From assembly GCF_025602895.1 (NCBI RefSeq), contig NW_026516216.1:620001-684000 (forward strand): a stretch of 64,000 nt of DNA, written 5' to 3'. This document shows, piece by piece, positions 1 to 12,400 of the stretch (its first letter is position 1; each line of letters opens with the position of its first letter). This DNA comes from Polychytrium aggregatum. Its lineage: Eukaryota > Chytridiomycota > Chytridiomycetes > Polychytriales. The translations under genes were made by a program, and so were the position numbers. The notes under the pieces were generated by a model. It saw nothing but the letters and a program-made list of their open reading frames with translations. It did no database searches and was not told where the DNA came from.

Positions 1-855
1 GCAGTGGATCGACTTGGTGTGTCGCCGCAGCTCCTGCGGCCGACGGAACGAGCGGCAGCAGAACTCGCAGACAAACGGCTTGGAATAGTCGGCAACGGCA
101 GTACCTCCGTGGTGATGGTGGTGGTGATGGTGGTGGTGGTGGTGGGGTTGGTGGGGTTGGTGATGGTCGGGCCTTGGTGGCGCCTTGATTTCGCCGTTGT
201 CCTGGGTGTGGGCGGCAGCGTGTTCAGGGGGCTGCGACGCCGGGGGCTGTGGGAGAGCGGCAACGCTTGGCAGCAGGAGGCGAGCAGTGTCCCGCGAGCG
301 AGACCAGGGGAACTCATGGTCGGGCTGGCAGTCGGGGTCGCTACTGTCCAGGTCGTCGGGCCCTCGCTTCTGGCGGTCGAGTTCTTTGCTCGGATGCTCA
401 AAGTCTTCCTGGTGCTGGCTCTCGCCGCCATCGGAGCTGGTGGCGAGAGCCCGGGACCGCAGCTGGCTGTGGAAGGCATGCGGGCCAGACTCTTGGTGGG
501 CGCAATCCGGGCAGCTTGGGTGTGCTGCTGGCTCGGTCCTGGGTCCGGGACGGCCGGCACGCCCCGGTATGTCGGCCAAGAAGGTTGAGGCAGGCAGAGA
601 GGCCGGTTGCAGGGAGCTGGCAAGGGTGCGGCTGGGAGGAAACGGCGCATAGATGGTGGTGTCCGAGGGATGCACGACGAGCTCTGAGCGAGCGTGGAGA
701 CCAGGGAGTTCGACCCAGGGTTGGGTGGCGGAGCGGAGACGGCGGTCAAGCGAAGTGCGAGCTGGAATGCTGCTGGCATCATAGAGCCGAACGCCGGAGG
801 GCCGGAGGATGGGCGAAGTATCTTCGCGGTTGACGATGTCGGCAATGCGAATCAT
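1..855 (-). CDS. C2H2 zinc-finger transcription factor (Msn2-like), 3' end beyond window
   Basis: An uninterrupted minus-strand frame runs from an ATG at 855 off the left edge (285 codons visible). The N-terminus reads MIRIADIVNREDTSPILRPS. Then comes a long Ser/Pro/Asp-rich disordered region, a His/Gln-rich tract (about 109-165), and at the edge a classical C2H2 finger: KPFVCEFCCRSFRRPQ, then HTKSIH. The finger has C-X2-C and H-X4-H spacing, and its FVCEFC...FRR..ELRRH pattern resembles the first finger of fungal stress regulators such as Msn2/Seb1. These normally carry two adjacent fingers, so the second should lie just outside the window. The start at 855 is the first Met in the open frame; upstream residues in that frame look non-coding. 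Role inferred: nuclear, sequence-specific transcription factor. The exact orthology is uncertain. Confidence 0.75.
   Translation of the reverse strand, partial: MIRIADIVNREDTSPILRPSGVRLYDASSIPARTSLDRRLRSATQPWVELPGLHARSELVVHPSDTTIYAPFPPSRTLASSLQPASLPASTFLADIPGRAGRPGPRTEPAAHPSCPDCAHQESGPHAFHSQLRSRALATSSDGGESQHQEDFEHPSKELDRQKRGPDDLDSSDPDCQPDHEFPWSRSRDTARLLLPSVAALPQPPASQPPEHAAAHTQDNGEIKAPPRPDHHQPHQPHHHHHHHHHHHHGGTAVADYSKPFVCEFCCRSFRRPQELRRHTKSIHC
109..165. repeat. GTG/ATG triplet tract encoding poly-His
   Basis: A run of gtg/atg triplets that, on the minus strand in frame, encodes a His-rich stretch with PQH interruptions just ahead of the zinc finger. It is in frame with the finger, so it is probably translated. 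Confidence 0.8.
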
Positions 856-919
856 GATAGGGGAGAGCAGTTGGGGACGACGAAGAGTTGGTGGGCTGGT
901 GGAGACCAGGACCGATATA

Positions 920-950
920 GACAGGGAGACAGGGAGACAGGGAGACAGGG
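920..950. repeat. Tandem repeat, 8-bp unit GACAGGGA
   Basis: About four head-to-tail copies of gacaggga, 65 bp upstream of the zinc-finger gene start codon. Confidence 0.85.
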
Positions 951-2397
951 AAACGGAGCAAGGTGTAAGCCCGGGGGTTCGGAAAGCCAAGACGGCGCCC
1001 AACACGATGCCGGACGATGGCAGAGGACGCTGCTGCATCGCCCACGGCTCCCGCCGCAGCACCCACAACATGATGCCGGGCCATAAGCACATGGCGGCGG
1101 CTCTCTCCATGGCGCTGGCGACAATTGCTTTCTGCATGTCGCTGGCTCAGATTCCCGTGGTCACGATGGGGGTGGCGAGCGGCCTGGCATGGTGTCATGC
1201 TTCGGACTTACAGGCGGAGATGACGACACCAGCAGGTTGCGAGTGGCAAAGGGAAGTGGCAAAGGGAAGTGGAGGAGCAAGAACCACCAATGTGCTGGGA
1301 TGGACTCGGCCGAACAGATGAGGCAAATGCAGGAAAATGCAGGAAAATGTAGACAAATGCAGGCAAGACCAATGCAGACGAGACAAGTGCCAGGACCAGA
1401 GTCGCCAGAGGGAGGCTGGAGAGCAGTGGGCTGGAGCAGATGGGTGTGGATGCGCTTGTGCCTGGGCCGACAAGGAGAGGGGGGAACGAGAGCGGGCGGG
1501 GGGAGGCAATAAATGCAAGATTCCGGTCACGAAGGCGGGCGATACTGACTCGCGCATTGGGGCCGTGCGCCCCCCGGAGTTGTACTCGCAAGATAAGACC
1601 AGAGCGCTTTGCGCCCCCGCGGCAGGTGGGCGACAAAGAGTGCGACGCAGGCGGGCTGTGTCCATTTCGCAGCCTTCGGCAGCCGCCAGCAGCAGCGGGA
1701 CGAAGTGCCCTGGCAAGGACATGGGCCGTCTGCTGTCTGGTCGTGGTCCACCGAGCAGGCAAGCAGGCAGGAGAGGAGGAAGGGGGGGGGCTCGTACGCC
1801 AAGGCTGTCGGCAGACGGTGTTGCAATCGCACTGCTCGTTGCTCAGCCAGGCATGCCTGCCGTGCCTGCGGCGATTCCGGAGCTCGAGACGGCCGGGCAT
1901 CGGTCGGGCATCGGCCACGACGCACACGCTGCCAGGCATCGATGCACAGAGGGCGCGCGAGGGAAGCAGCGCAGGACGCATGGCTGATCGATGGATGTTG
2001 TTGAAGAGGGTTGCATTGAAATGCCATGGGAGGGCGATTCCTTGGAGGGTGATATCATTGAAAAGCGGTTGATCGACAGCGGCTGCATCAGAAAATGGAT
2101 ACATCTATATTACTGGTCCTGCTCAACGGCAATGACTACCTCCATCGATTGCACATTGCGCATCGCACATCGTACATCGCACATCCCCGATTTTCCCACA
2201 CCCTCGGCCGGCGCCGCTGCCCAAGTGTGTCGGCGGCGGCCTTGTTCGGCACGCGCGCCCCACGCCCAACAAGGACGCACGCTTGTGCTGCCTGCCCGCC
2301 GGCCCCGTGATCGGTCATCCCAGCCAGCCGTACCCCCGACCAATCCCGGTTTCGTCCGAGGCCCTGTTCCGCCGAGGCGTGTCCAGCCCATTCCTGG

Positions 2398-2437
2398 AGG
2401 GGCCAGGCGAAGGGCCAGGCGAAGGGCCAGGCGAGGG
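2398..2437. repeat. Tandem repeat, 12-bp unit GGGCCAGGCGAA
   Basis: Three copies of the unit, the last one diverged, in gene-free DNA. Confidence 0.8.
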
Positions 2438-2734
2438 CCGGTCGACGCAGCCGCAACCCAAACTCTATTGCTGGCTGGCAGTCGGCCGAGGTGTGTTGTC
2501 CTTGGCTGGAGCGAGTTTCTGGTGCAGAACATCAGGTTCGGCGGCGCTGGGCTGGGCTGGGCTGGGCTGGGCTGTCGGGGACAGGGTCGCTCTCTGCAGG
2601 CACGCGTCCGTTGTTGCCGCGGCGCTGGTGATCGCATTTGGTGCGAGGCTGTTTTGGGCTCGGATTGCTGTTGCGTCACAGCGCGTGCTGCCGGACGCTG
2701 CGTTTGTGGATGTGTTTCGTGCCTTGCTGATTGC

Positions 2735-2800
2735 TTGAGATTGGGGTTGAGATTGGAGTGAGATTGGGGTTGAGATTGTGGTTGAGATTGGGATCGAGAC
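2735..2800. repeat. Degenerate GATTGGGGTTGA repeat
   Basis: Several variants of gattggggttga / gattgtggttga in tandem. It resembles a G/T-rich satellite, but there is no perfect telomere unit. Confidence 0.7.
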
Positions 2801-3842
2801 TGAGACTCGCATTGGCAGCCTCGATCCGTCTCTGGCGATCTCGATTCCAGTCTCAGAGATCGCCCTATAGTGCCACAGTGCCGCTGTGTGTGGGCACTGC
2901 CCCATTCCAGAGCCCCCTTGTGCCTGCTCTGGTGACCAGCGGGGGGCGCGATTCCCCCTTGCCTTCAAAGCCCCCCTCCGCTGTGCACCCACCATCCTGG
3001 TGCAACCGCCCTCGGCTTCCTTACCGGCCATGCAAGCCGGTGGGGTCGGAGCTGCAACGAAGGACTCTCCCGAGGACGCAGGCGTGCTTCCGCTGGCAAG
3101 CCGGAGGAAAGCCGATGGAAGGCGCAAGGACGGAGGAAGAGGCTGGCTCTTGCGTCGCAGATGGCGCGCATGTCGGCTTTGCGAGCGGGTCATGCCCTTT
3201 CGCCGCTTCATCCCCAGCCAGCCCCCGATCTCCATGGCGAGAGGCCACCGGCAAAAAGCAGCAAGACCAGCAGCAGCCGACAAAGCAGCAAGACCAGCAG
3301 CAGCCATGTTGGCGCCTGCAAAAGCCGCAAGCGGCACCTCCCACGCCGATCATGTGGGCAGCTTCCCCCAGTTGCCCCAGTAGGCCGATCTCGAGATAGC
3401 AGCGACCCATTGCGAGCCGGAAAGATATCGCCGCTCCACGGCGCTGTCGATGCTGCTGGGCAAGTTGTCCCATGACATGAAACAGACGGCACGCAGAACC
3501 ACCCGCCGGCGCCGCCTGCTTGTGTAAAAACCGCTCCCACCCAGCCAGGCCCCACTGGCCGGGGATATCGAGCACTGGCCAATGCCGAGGATCTGCCCGA
3601 CCGAGAGCAGCGAGCAGTGAGCACGCCAAGTACTCTGCTGCCTGGTCTGCACTTGGCTGCTCCTATCGACCTTGCTGCTTTGCCAGCATGGCCGAGCCAA
3701 TGTCCCACGCAGGTCAGCCGGCCACATCGCTCGCCCGCCCGTCCGGCTGTCCACATCCCACACACTTGCACCATTCGCCCATCTATCACTCGCTGGGGGC
3801 TCTGCCCTTGATCAGTTGTCCGGCTCGTCCTCGCCATCTGCA

Positions 3843-3903
3843 CACCACTCGCAGGCACCACTCGCAGGCACCACTCGCAGGCACCACTCGCAGGCACCAC
3901 TCG
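3843..3903. repeat. Tandem repeat, 13-bp unit GCAGGCACCACTC
   Basis: Four to five near-perfect copies in gene-free DNA. Confidence 0.85.
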
Positions 3904-4105
3904 CGCCGTCTCGACTGGCGGCCGTGCGAGTGGTGCAGAGGTGATGGTGTTATCTTGGTTGCGTCGCTGTCGCATATCCGGCCTCGTTACGATTGCGCTG
4001 CTGGCCCTGCGCCGCCATCGCCTGGCAGCTCGTCATCGCCACGGCCCCTGGCTCTGACACGCGAGGAGGCGCAATATTCGGACTCTGCGTTCTTGGGCGG
4101 CTCCG

Positions 4106-4113
4106 TGACGTCA
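4106..4113. promoter_or_regulatory. Perfect CRE palindrome TGACGTCA
   Basis: The sequence ctccgTGACGTCAccgcg contains the full CREB/ATF (Sko1/Atf1-type) palindrome. No gene start lies close by (the nearest are 855 minus, 3.2 kb away, and 8348 minus), so function is uncertain. Confidence 0.3.
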
Positions 4114-4695
4114 CCGCGGGAAATGGGGGTTAGTCCCGTTGGCCATGGCAATGGCGCCGGTGATGACGCCGATGTCGATGCTGGTGCTGCTGGTGGTGGT
4201 GCTGCTGGTGGTGCTGGTGGTGCTGGTGCTGCTGATGGTGGCGGCTGCTTTCGAGATCGATTGGTTTCGCACAGCACACCAGCCGCTCTGCACAGCCGAC
4301 CCTTCCCCGCTTTCCCAATTCGACAATCGCCAAATCGCATCAGGGTCCGTCGCTGTCATGCCCTGCTGTTCGCTCTCTCCTCTCCCCCCTCGAAGGAGTG
4401 TGCGAGCCGAATCGGGCCACCGGCTCATCCCCGTCCTCGCATCGGCAGCAAACTCTACTCTGCTGCTCAGCTCTCCGTCCAAGGCAGGGACGACTGACCC
4501 CCTCATTCCCAACACGATGGACCCTGGGGATAGCCACAGCCGCTCCCAGCGGCAACAAGGCCTGCTCAGGCAGTACTCTCTGGATCACACCAAGCACGAT
4601 CCCCCGGCTCCAATCGATGTCGACGAGGGGCAGGCGCCATGTCCCGCCAAGCCAGACATGGTCATGAGTTCCGCCCATAGAGTGCTCTCGGGCAA

Positions 4696-4698
<3 letters not shown>

Positions 4699-4731
<33 letters not shown>

Positions 4732-4733
4732 TG
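4699..4733. repeat. GGCT tetranucleotide repeat
   Basis: About eight copies of ggct. Confidence 0.85.
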
Positions 4734-4857
4734 TAGCATATGAGACCAGGGTTGTATTTGTGCATCTCGGAGCAGCGCAGTTGCGGTCATGCATAGTCAT
4801 CCAGGCCACGGCTGGTCTGCTTTTGGAGGCGAGAGGAGGGACATGTTTTGTCGTCCT

Positions 4858-4940
4858 TGTGGTTGTGGTTGTGGTTGTGGTTGTGGTTGTGGTTGTGGTT
4901 GTGGTTGTGGTTGTGGTTGTGGTTGTGGTTGTGGTTGTGG
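4858..4940. repeat. Hexanucleotide repeat GTGGTT, about 13 copies
   Basis: A near-perfect gtggtt array ending about 43 bp beyond the stop codon of the TAPT1-like gene on the transcribed side. It would give an (AACCAC)n tract in that gene's 3' UTR. Confidence 0.9.
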
Positions 4941-4982
4941 GAATGGGGCAGGATCCCCTCCTCTCGGCCTTACAGCGTTCGG

Positions 4983-7900
4983 TCATACGATGCGGTTCTT
5001 GATCATCATGAAGCGGTCTATCTTGTCGAGTTTGGCGTCCTCGAGCGATGCGGGTGGCTTGTCCTTTGCGTGGTGGCTCTCGCCAGCGCCTTCGCCGCTG
5101 GTTTTCGAGACATCTTTGCCAGAGTCGGGTTCGGGATGGGGCTTCCGTCGGCTCAGGTCCAGGACCTCAAAGTTTGGCACGGGATCAGGCACACCCCGGC
5201 CCTTGGCCGTGAGCTCGAGGATGCGAGACCGAGCAACAGACGCCAGGATGTACCCGACGCTCAGTTTGGCCACCACCAGTCTGCGAAATGGGGTAGAGAC
5301 CGGAAGCAGCGAGAGTACGCAGATGGATGCATATCAGCGATAGACAGGCTTTCTGCGACGCAAAGAGCCGCAGTGGTCTACCCACGGCCTTTCTGCCGGA
5401 AAAAAGGCTTCCACTCCGGGCGAGCCTCACACTTACAGCCCATACACGGCAAGTCCATAGAGGACGTAGGCCGTGCCATCTTCAATATCCTGCCAACGAT
5501 AGCGCTCCGGAATCGAGTTGAGAAAGCCAAGGAGGTCATCTTGCGTGCGCGGAATGGCCGCAAAGAATCGCCCAACACTGGCGGTCTCGAACTCGGAGAC
5601 GATTTCGCCCATTTCCAAGGCCTGGATCGATATTCGGACGACCACGCACGCCAGCGGGATCGAGACAAAGCCTATTCTTCGGGCGACAAAGGGGGATTGA
5701 TCCGGAACCTGCCGATGCCAAGCAAGGTGGGATGGTGCCCGATTAGTTTGCCCGTTTGCGGAAACAGGAGGTACGTTATCCACTGGGTTCGGGGTGCTTC
5801 GACTATGACTGCTTCGACTATGCATGCTCGACTATGCATGCTCGACTATCCATGCGGAAAGTCGTGGATTGTTGCGCAAGTAGGGTGACGAAATAGGGCT
5901 GAGAGGAGGATCAAAGAGTAGTCCAACTCCCACACAGCGCATGCTGTGGAGCAGAGCACAAAGGACACCACAAGACACATCGCAGATGTTTCGGTACACT
6001 CATAAAGTCGATCGAGACGTAGGAGTAGTAGTCTCGAAGCAGATATAAAGCCGCCAGACCGCAAGCATAGCCAAGAACACTTTAGCAGCGCCCCAAGGGC
6101 GACACAGACGCACCATGGTCGTTTTCAGACGAACGCCCATCAGATCGCGGAACAGGCTGTCCCTGAACTCCTGATAGACTTGCGGTTTTGTGTGGTTGAA
6201 CTTGGTGATGAAGGCATGCTTGAGATTGTCAACCAGAATCTCGGTTCCCATGACGAAAAACACGGGCGTGGCCAAGGTCTCGATGAGCTTGTAGGTCGGC
6301 GACGATACCAACACAGCCAGCCGAGAGACCATGACAGCCAGGTCTTGGATGTTGGCGGGAAAGCGCAGCTCCAGCGACTGATACAAAGCCAGGGGCGAGA
6401 TCTGGTACAAGTAGCCAATGACCGTGTCCATGCTGCCGTCTCCAGAGATTTCCACAAAGTTGAGAACCGTGATCATGCACAGGAACGCGGACAACTGAAA
6501 TCGCTCGACCATGTCTGCGGACCCAAGGGTACCATTCCAAGCGCGGGGCCATCAGATCGATATACAAAGGAACAGAAAACCCACGATCCACATCCACATT
6601 CGCATGCACATTCGCATGCACATCCGCATCTGCGTGCGTGGTGGCAGTTGTGCATTCGGAATGCGGTTGGTATACCACAGTCGCTTGCCAGGGGGGTTCC
6701 GTTGTCTTACCTCCACTAGCCAGCTGGAAGAGATTCTCTCGCTCGAATCGCTTAAACACGTGGCTCTTGATTTCGCTAAAGTGGTTGCTGAGGAGCAGCG
6801 TCAGCAGTGCGTTGGAGAATGAGTTGATGGCCACGTTGAGGGTCATGACTTCGTAAAAGAGGATGATTGAATGCACATAGACATAGACCATGGCGATGCA
6901 AAAGTGGGGGATCCGCCCCCAGTAGCGATGGCGCGTGAAGCTCTCATTGAGCCGTTCGTTGGACTGCCGCTTGACGGTCGAGAACAGCGAGTCCAGGATA
7001 TCGTGGCCGAACGCGCTACAGAGCTTGTCGCAGATCTACCACACCGAGAGCAAAAGTGATGTGATTTAGGACAGATGCCCACAGCCATTAGCTCCTCGGT
7101 TGCAGATGCCTAATGATATCTATTGAGGCTGCTTCGAGCTTTCAATGCACGATCCAAGTCGGGCGAGGGGAGGGACGCCATCAATCCGCCAAGCGCCAAA
7201 TGCCGACATCGCACCGGCGCTTCTTTGCATCGAGCACGACCCACCTCCAGGGAGCTGAAAATGAAGTAGAGCTTGATGACGGACTGTCCGCGGATCGAAT
7301 GGTATGCATATGACGTGTCGGTGTACTGCAGTGCGTAGCAGCATATAAATATGATGATGCCTTTGAGCAGGTCGATGGTGCGCACGCCCTTCATGGGCTT
7401 GCCGCTGTCCCAGGAGCGATGAGAGGGAGAGAGAGAGACAAGGGCCATCAGCACTGCGTTCCAACAAATATCTGCCAAGGGTGAGCCAGCTCGCACCGGG
7501 TGCTCGAGTCTCGACCACCACGAGACGCACGAGCCAGCCCGGGGAGCAGCCGACGCAAATTCTCTCCAAGGCAGCTCCGCCTACCAAAAGACAATGCTCT
7601 TCAGGAGGGAGCCGACCGAGATAAGGATGCGGACGGGCAGCACCGTGAACAGATACAGGAATGAATCTAGACAAATAAAGTAGCCAAGCAACATGAGCTG
7701 GAGCCATCAGAAGCCGGATGGTTAGGACACGGGCATGCTCAACACGTCGCTTCGCTGTCGCTGTCGCTCTGCCCCTCTGAGCATCATCATTATGCTGCAC
7801 AATTTGCAGAGCATTCAGCTTGGCTCAAAGTCCAAAACCAACGACCGCACCTTCTCCAGCTCATAGGGAACCCGAAGAAAGTTCTGCACTCGTTCGCGCT

Positions 7901-8348
7901 TGCGCTCGTCGACGTGCTCTGCCTGTGCGGGGAAGAGCTCCAGATGCCAGTAGCTTTGAAGGTCGCGGGAGGCCAACGACAGCTCGGTAATCTCAGGATC
8001 CGGCGGGTCGGCGAATGGCTGGCTGCTATTCAAAAGAGGCTCGGATACGGGGCGTTGTATCGGCGGCAACGACGCCAGTGAGGCTGCCAGCGGTGCCGAC
8101 GTGGACTCGGAAGGCGGCTTGTTTTCGGGCACAGGCTCGCTTGCTGATGTGAGGCTGCCGTCGATCCCCTTCGACCGAGGATCGGCTGGTGGAAGCGGCA
8201 GCGGCGGGACGGCTTGCGGTTGTGTATGCGACGGCAGGGGGTCAGAGGACGACGATAGCGACGGGACGAGCTGATCGGCGTGTGAGTCGATTGAGGCATG
8301 TGAGTGCGCCGCCGATAAGAGTCCGTCGGTGCTATATGCAGTTTCCAT
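4983..8348 (-). CDS. TAPT1/Emp65-family ER transmembrane protein
   Basis: Seven exons join in phase: 8348-7851, 7697-7585, 7404-7245, 7035-6711, 6514-6114, 5708-5437 and 5280-4983, giving 688 aa. The TAPT1 core is clear in order: VPYELEK, then ICLDSFLYLFTVLP, DLLKG with HSIRGQSVIKLY, SAFGHDILDSL, TLNVAINSFSNALLTLLLSN, FVKHAFITKF-like LKHAFITKFNHT, VARRIGFVSIPL, and the family-typical tail KIDRFMMIKNRIV. Human TAPT1 and yeast Emp65 are multi-pass ER proteins; TAPT1 also affects cilia, which would suit a zoosporic fungus. The N-terminal 140 residues are Ser/Pro-rich. The Met at 8348 was chosen; the frame stays open to 8768 with other Mets, so the start is uncertain. Introns of about 90-405 nt were found; two donors are GTGCGN. 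Confidence 0.9.
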
Positions 8349-9465
8349 ATCGGCGGGTGCAGGTGGTATAACTTGGATGGCGGCAGGAGTGCCCCAGGCT
8401 GGGTCTGGAAGGGCAACAGCGGCGATGGCGCCGAGAAAAGGCCGATGGGTCCGGAGGATGCGCGTTTGGGCGAGGAGGTCCAGAGGGTCGCCAGCGACTT
8501 TTTTTTGGGGGGGGGGCATCCGATTTGGCAAAACGAGATTGGCGGGCTGAAGCGTTGCAGGCCGGCCAGACAGAACCATGATTCGCTGGGGCTGCGCCCT
8601 GGCCCGCCTGGATCGATGCTGGTTTCCACTCAGATACCCTGCTGCGGCCGTGAAAATACATGCATTCGAGGCCAAGCACAGGCCGCTGGCGCTGTCGACC
8701 TTGACATGATTCCTCGCTGCTTCAGAGCGGGCTGTGGCTGTGGAGGAGAGCCCTTGGCGACACCACACGCCGTGACTGCCGATCCAATCCCAGATCCAAT
8801 CCCAGATCCAATCTCAGATCCAATCTCAGATCCAGTGCCATATGCCTTGGCAATCTTGGTTGCTGCACGTGTTGCATGGCCGGCTGGCAGGACGAGCCAA
8901 AGGAGCCACACGCCGCACTGCTCGGCAGGTTGGTGCGTTGGATTCAGGCAACAGAGAGGGCGATGGCGAAATGCGGCAGAGACTGGCACTATGAAAAAAA
9001 AGCTGACGTGTAAATTACGCGTTGGCCAATACTTCCCTCGCAAATCCCCCACCGGACTCAGCATAACAAGGAAAAACACGTCTTCTCGCGTTTTGTTTTG
9101 CCTTGGGGGTCGCGTCTGGCCACTGAAGCGACCGCGACGGGCTCGGGTCACCCGCATTTCTCCTTGTTCGTCCAGGTTGCTGGCTCCCTGGGTGTCCCCG
9201 AACCCGCACTGCCACATCCCGTGGAGCCCTCGGCCAATGGGCTGCTTCCGTTCACGTGACATGGCATCCGAGTCATCCCGGCTTTTCACTGTCTTCCGCG
9301 ACTCGTTCACTGTCCATGACCCCCGGCTGCTTTCCTGACTCATCTGTGTTCATGGGTCATCAGAGCCTTCGGACTTGGACAAAAACCGGGCATTTCCGCC
9401 CCCAGTTGCTTCGTCAATCTCCTCTTGATCCTTTCTCCCCTCGACCTTCTCATCCGACTCTAATC
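8349..9465. other. Intergenic region between TAPT1-like gene and transposase gene
   Basis: No supported gene. It may hold additional N-terminal codons or 5' UTR of the TAPT1-like gene (open minus frame up to 8768) and the 5' flank of the transposon gene. A T8G10 homopolymer junction lies at about 8500-8517. Confidence 0.5.
8784..8838. repeat. Tandem repeat, 11-bp unit CCAGATCCAAT
   Basis: Five imperfect copies of the gatccaatccca / gatccaatctca unit. Confidence 0.8.
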
Positions 9466-12400
9466 ATGAGTTCAGCCGCTCAACCATCTGGGCACGATCA
9501 CCCAAGGCATACTCCATATCCAATATCATCGACCAGGGTACCATCCTCGATAAATAGGGCTCACGATGGGCTTCCCAAGAACAGATCCATCTGTCGTTGT
9601 CGCAAGTGTAGCACCGATTCGCAAGGCTTCAGGATTGTCTCCAGAACGACCTACTACGACCACTTCTATCGCTATGGCTTTCCACCTGGAGTCCCCCCTG
9701 TTCACATGTACTCGCTCAAAGATCCTCAAGAAAACACAGCTGGCCATCTTTCTTCGTTCCCTCACCGTCCTATTACAAGCATATGCGAAAATAACCCCAA
9801 TTTGCGAACTTCGCCGACATTTCATCCCCCAGTGTTGGTGGTAGATGAACTGCGACCACATGGGATAACATCGCAGCGACCTTCATTGGGTAAGACTGAG
9901 CACCTGATATCACATTCTCGCTAAATTTTTGTGTGCGTCACGGTTTCAGTCTTGAGCAATAATCAGTGATCTGTGCTTGGACGCTGCCAGAGCTCACTAC
10001 GAAATGACCAATACACTCTCGATTTGTCCGACTTTGTTTCTTCATCCTTGGCCTGGCCCAAAGGCTCACCCCGCGCATTTGAGCACGAGAGCATGGATAT
10101 CCAAACAGGAGCATCTATTCAGCAATGCACCCAAGACAACGAAGGCCCTGCTCCAGCTCAATTTGAACGCTGCCCTTCGTGGTCGCCAAGCATGTGGGCA
10201 TCGCGGGACTCTGAAGAAGCGTCCATGTACTACGAAGACTCTGAAGACTCTTCGATAGACTCAGAAGACACCACTTCAAGCTCACCGAGAGAATTCGATG
10301 ACATTTCGGGTGAGATATCAACGTCACCCAGCCTGATCGTATCGTCGAATCTTCCTGGTCTTGCTTCAGAGTCCGGTTGACTCATATAAATGCCACGGTT
10401 CACCTTCCAGGACAGTATCCGGATAGCTTCCTCGGCCACTTTCGACTGCTTGAAATGAATGAAGATGATGAAGAAACTGGTGACGAAGAGCCCCGCATAT
10501 CAGATGGTGAGTCAAATTCAAAGGACAGATAGCAATCCGATGTAGCATCCGAATTGATGTATTCACCCGCGGCTTTCCCCCAGATATCCCGCCCTTCTAT
10601 TCGCAGCTGGTCAAGGTGTTGACCGAGTGCAATGTTACCGACAAAGCCATCAAATCTGTCCTTAATCATTGCAACAAATTCCAAGGATTGTCATTACCAG
10701 CTGCACCCAGTCTGTACAAGATCCAAAAGATCATTTGTTGCGAGTGGAACGAGTATCTTCAGAGGCTTCCCTGCTGCCCAAACAGCTGCATGGGATTCGA
10801 CATCAATGATAACCAGAGTCGAATATGCACGTTTTGTGGAGAGGATGCTTATGCGACGGTGAACGAAAAACTTCTGAATGGCGGCATTCAACCACAACTG
10901 AGGCCGATTCAGACCTACAAGTATTTCGATTTTGTTCAGATACTTCAGACACTCTACCGAAATCCAACTATGGCAGAGTTGATGATGTACAGAGCAAACA
11001 GAGCGAGCGAACCAGGTACTTTCCACCCGTATTATTTCCCAATACTATATTGCTATATGGTGCTCTGAACTCACCAAATCTGAATCTTCAGGCATCATGA
11101 ACGACATATTCGATGCCGAATATTACCAGCACCTTTGTAGTCGCTCAATGTTCCAGCAGCCCACCGACGTTGCTCTCGGGCTGCATTTTGATGTCTTCAA
11201 TATCAATCAGAGGTACGCCCGCTCTCTGTTTCAAAATCAGATTATAACCACAGCTGACCTTTGTATCTGGTGTAGGCAAAGCCATCAATCGTGGGGCTTC
11301 ATCTTGATCAACTTCAATCTTCCACCTGCTCTGCGCTACAAAAAGGAAAATCTCATTACGGTCTTGCTTACGCCTGGTCCACGATCGCCTCGTGACTTTG
11401 ATACATTTTTGAAGCCGTTTTTCGAAGATATGAAGAGACTTGAGACCGGTGCGTAAGCCCCTCTGGTGTGGATCACTTGGTCACTCCACATAATCCTCGC
11501 GAGAGCACGCTGCTGACGGAGCAATGTCTCTCGCTCCCAGGTGTTGAGGCGATAAGGGTCGACAAAAATGGCGTGGAACATTCTTTCACTCTCCGAGGTC
11601 ACTTGCTGTACTGCCAGAGTGACATGCCCGGATCCAACAAATTCGGTAAATTTTCTGGGCACACCGCCACGAAGGGCTGTCGTCTCTGCGAAATAACGGC
11701 CACGAGGGCCGGGGGTGCCATGTGCTTCTATGAGCGTGACACTCCCAGTCCATACCGCACCGAAGAGAGTCTGAACAGAATATGGGAGGCCATCGATCAA
11801 GACGGCATGCCCCGAAACGGTACGTTAACGAGACGAGTCAGGGCGTTGTTTTCGACTCCGATGTTAACATTAACTATGTTGATCAGGGATCGTGGGGCGA
11901 CCAGGTGTAACTCAACTTGAGTCCATCGAGCTCAGCTTCTGTCTTCCTCTCGATCTGATGCATGTGATCTCGAACATCGGTCCACTCATGATGGAGATTT
12001 GGAATGGAACGCGGAAGGCTCCCTCATCCTCAAGTTTGGACCAAAAGATCACGTCCAAGTGCCTGAAAAAGATCGGAAGATGGATCAGCGAAGGCAGGAT
12101 TCAGATTCCAACAGGCTTTGGTGCCTCTTGTCGGGACCCTGTCTCATACAAAAGCTTCAAAACCGAAGAATGGAAGAATTGGATTATCATGTACTCCCTA
12201 CCTCTGCTCAATGCGGCGGGCTTTCCACTAGAACACTTGTAAGCTCTTGATATTGTACCCTGCTCGAACCGGGGCCCGTCCTACGGTCGATGAGATACTT
12301 GATTCGAATTGATCCTAACAGTGATGCTATTGTGCCTAGATTGGGATGGAGGCGCTTTGTCTATGCCCTTCGATTGATGCTGCTTCCCCAGTTGAATGTT

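Larger units (their letters stand above)
856..4982. other. Gene-free, repeat-rich intergenic region
   Basis: No frame here shows a recognisable domain, splice-consistent exon chain or coding-like composition on either strand. Long open frames are GC-rich chance frames. The stretch holds several short tandem arrays listed separately and the shared 5' region of the zinc-finger gene. The end near 4940 is the 3' flank of the TAPT1-like gene. Confidence 0.6.

Noticed and set aside
2735-2800. G/T-rich repeat as an interstitial telomere
   Set aside because: The unit GATTGGGGTTGA is degenerate and does not contain consecutive TTAGGG-type repeats.
4789-5888. Plus-strand frames with Trp-Leu or Cys-Gly runs near 4860-4940
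   Set aside because: These translate the GTGGTT array and then run antisense to TAPT1-like exons.
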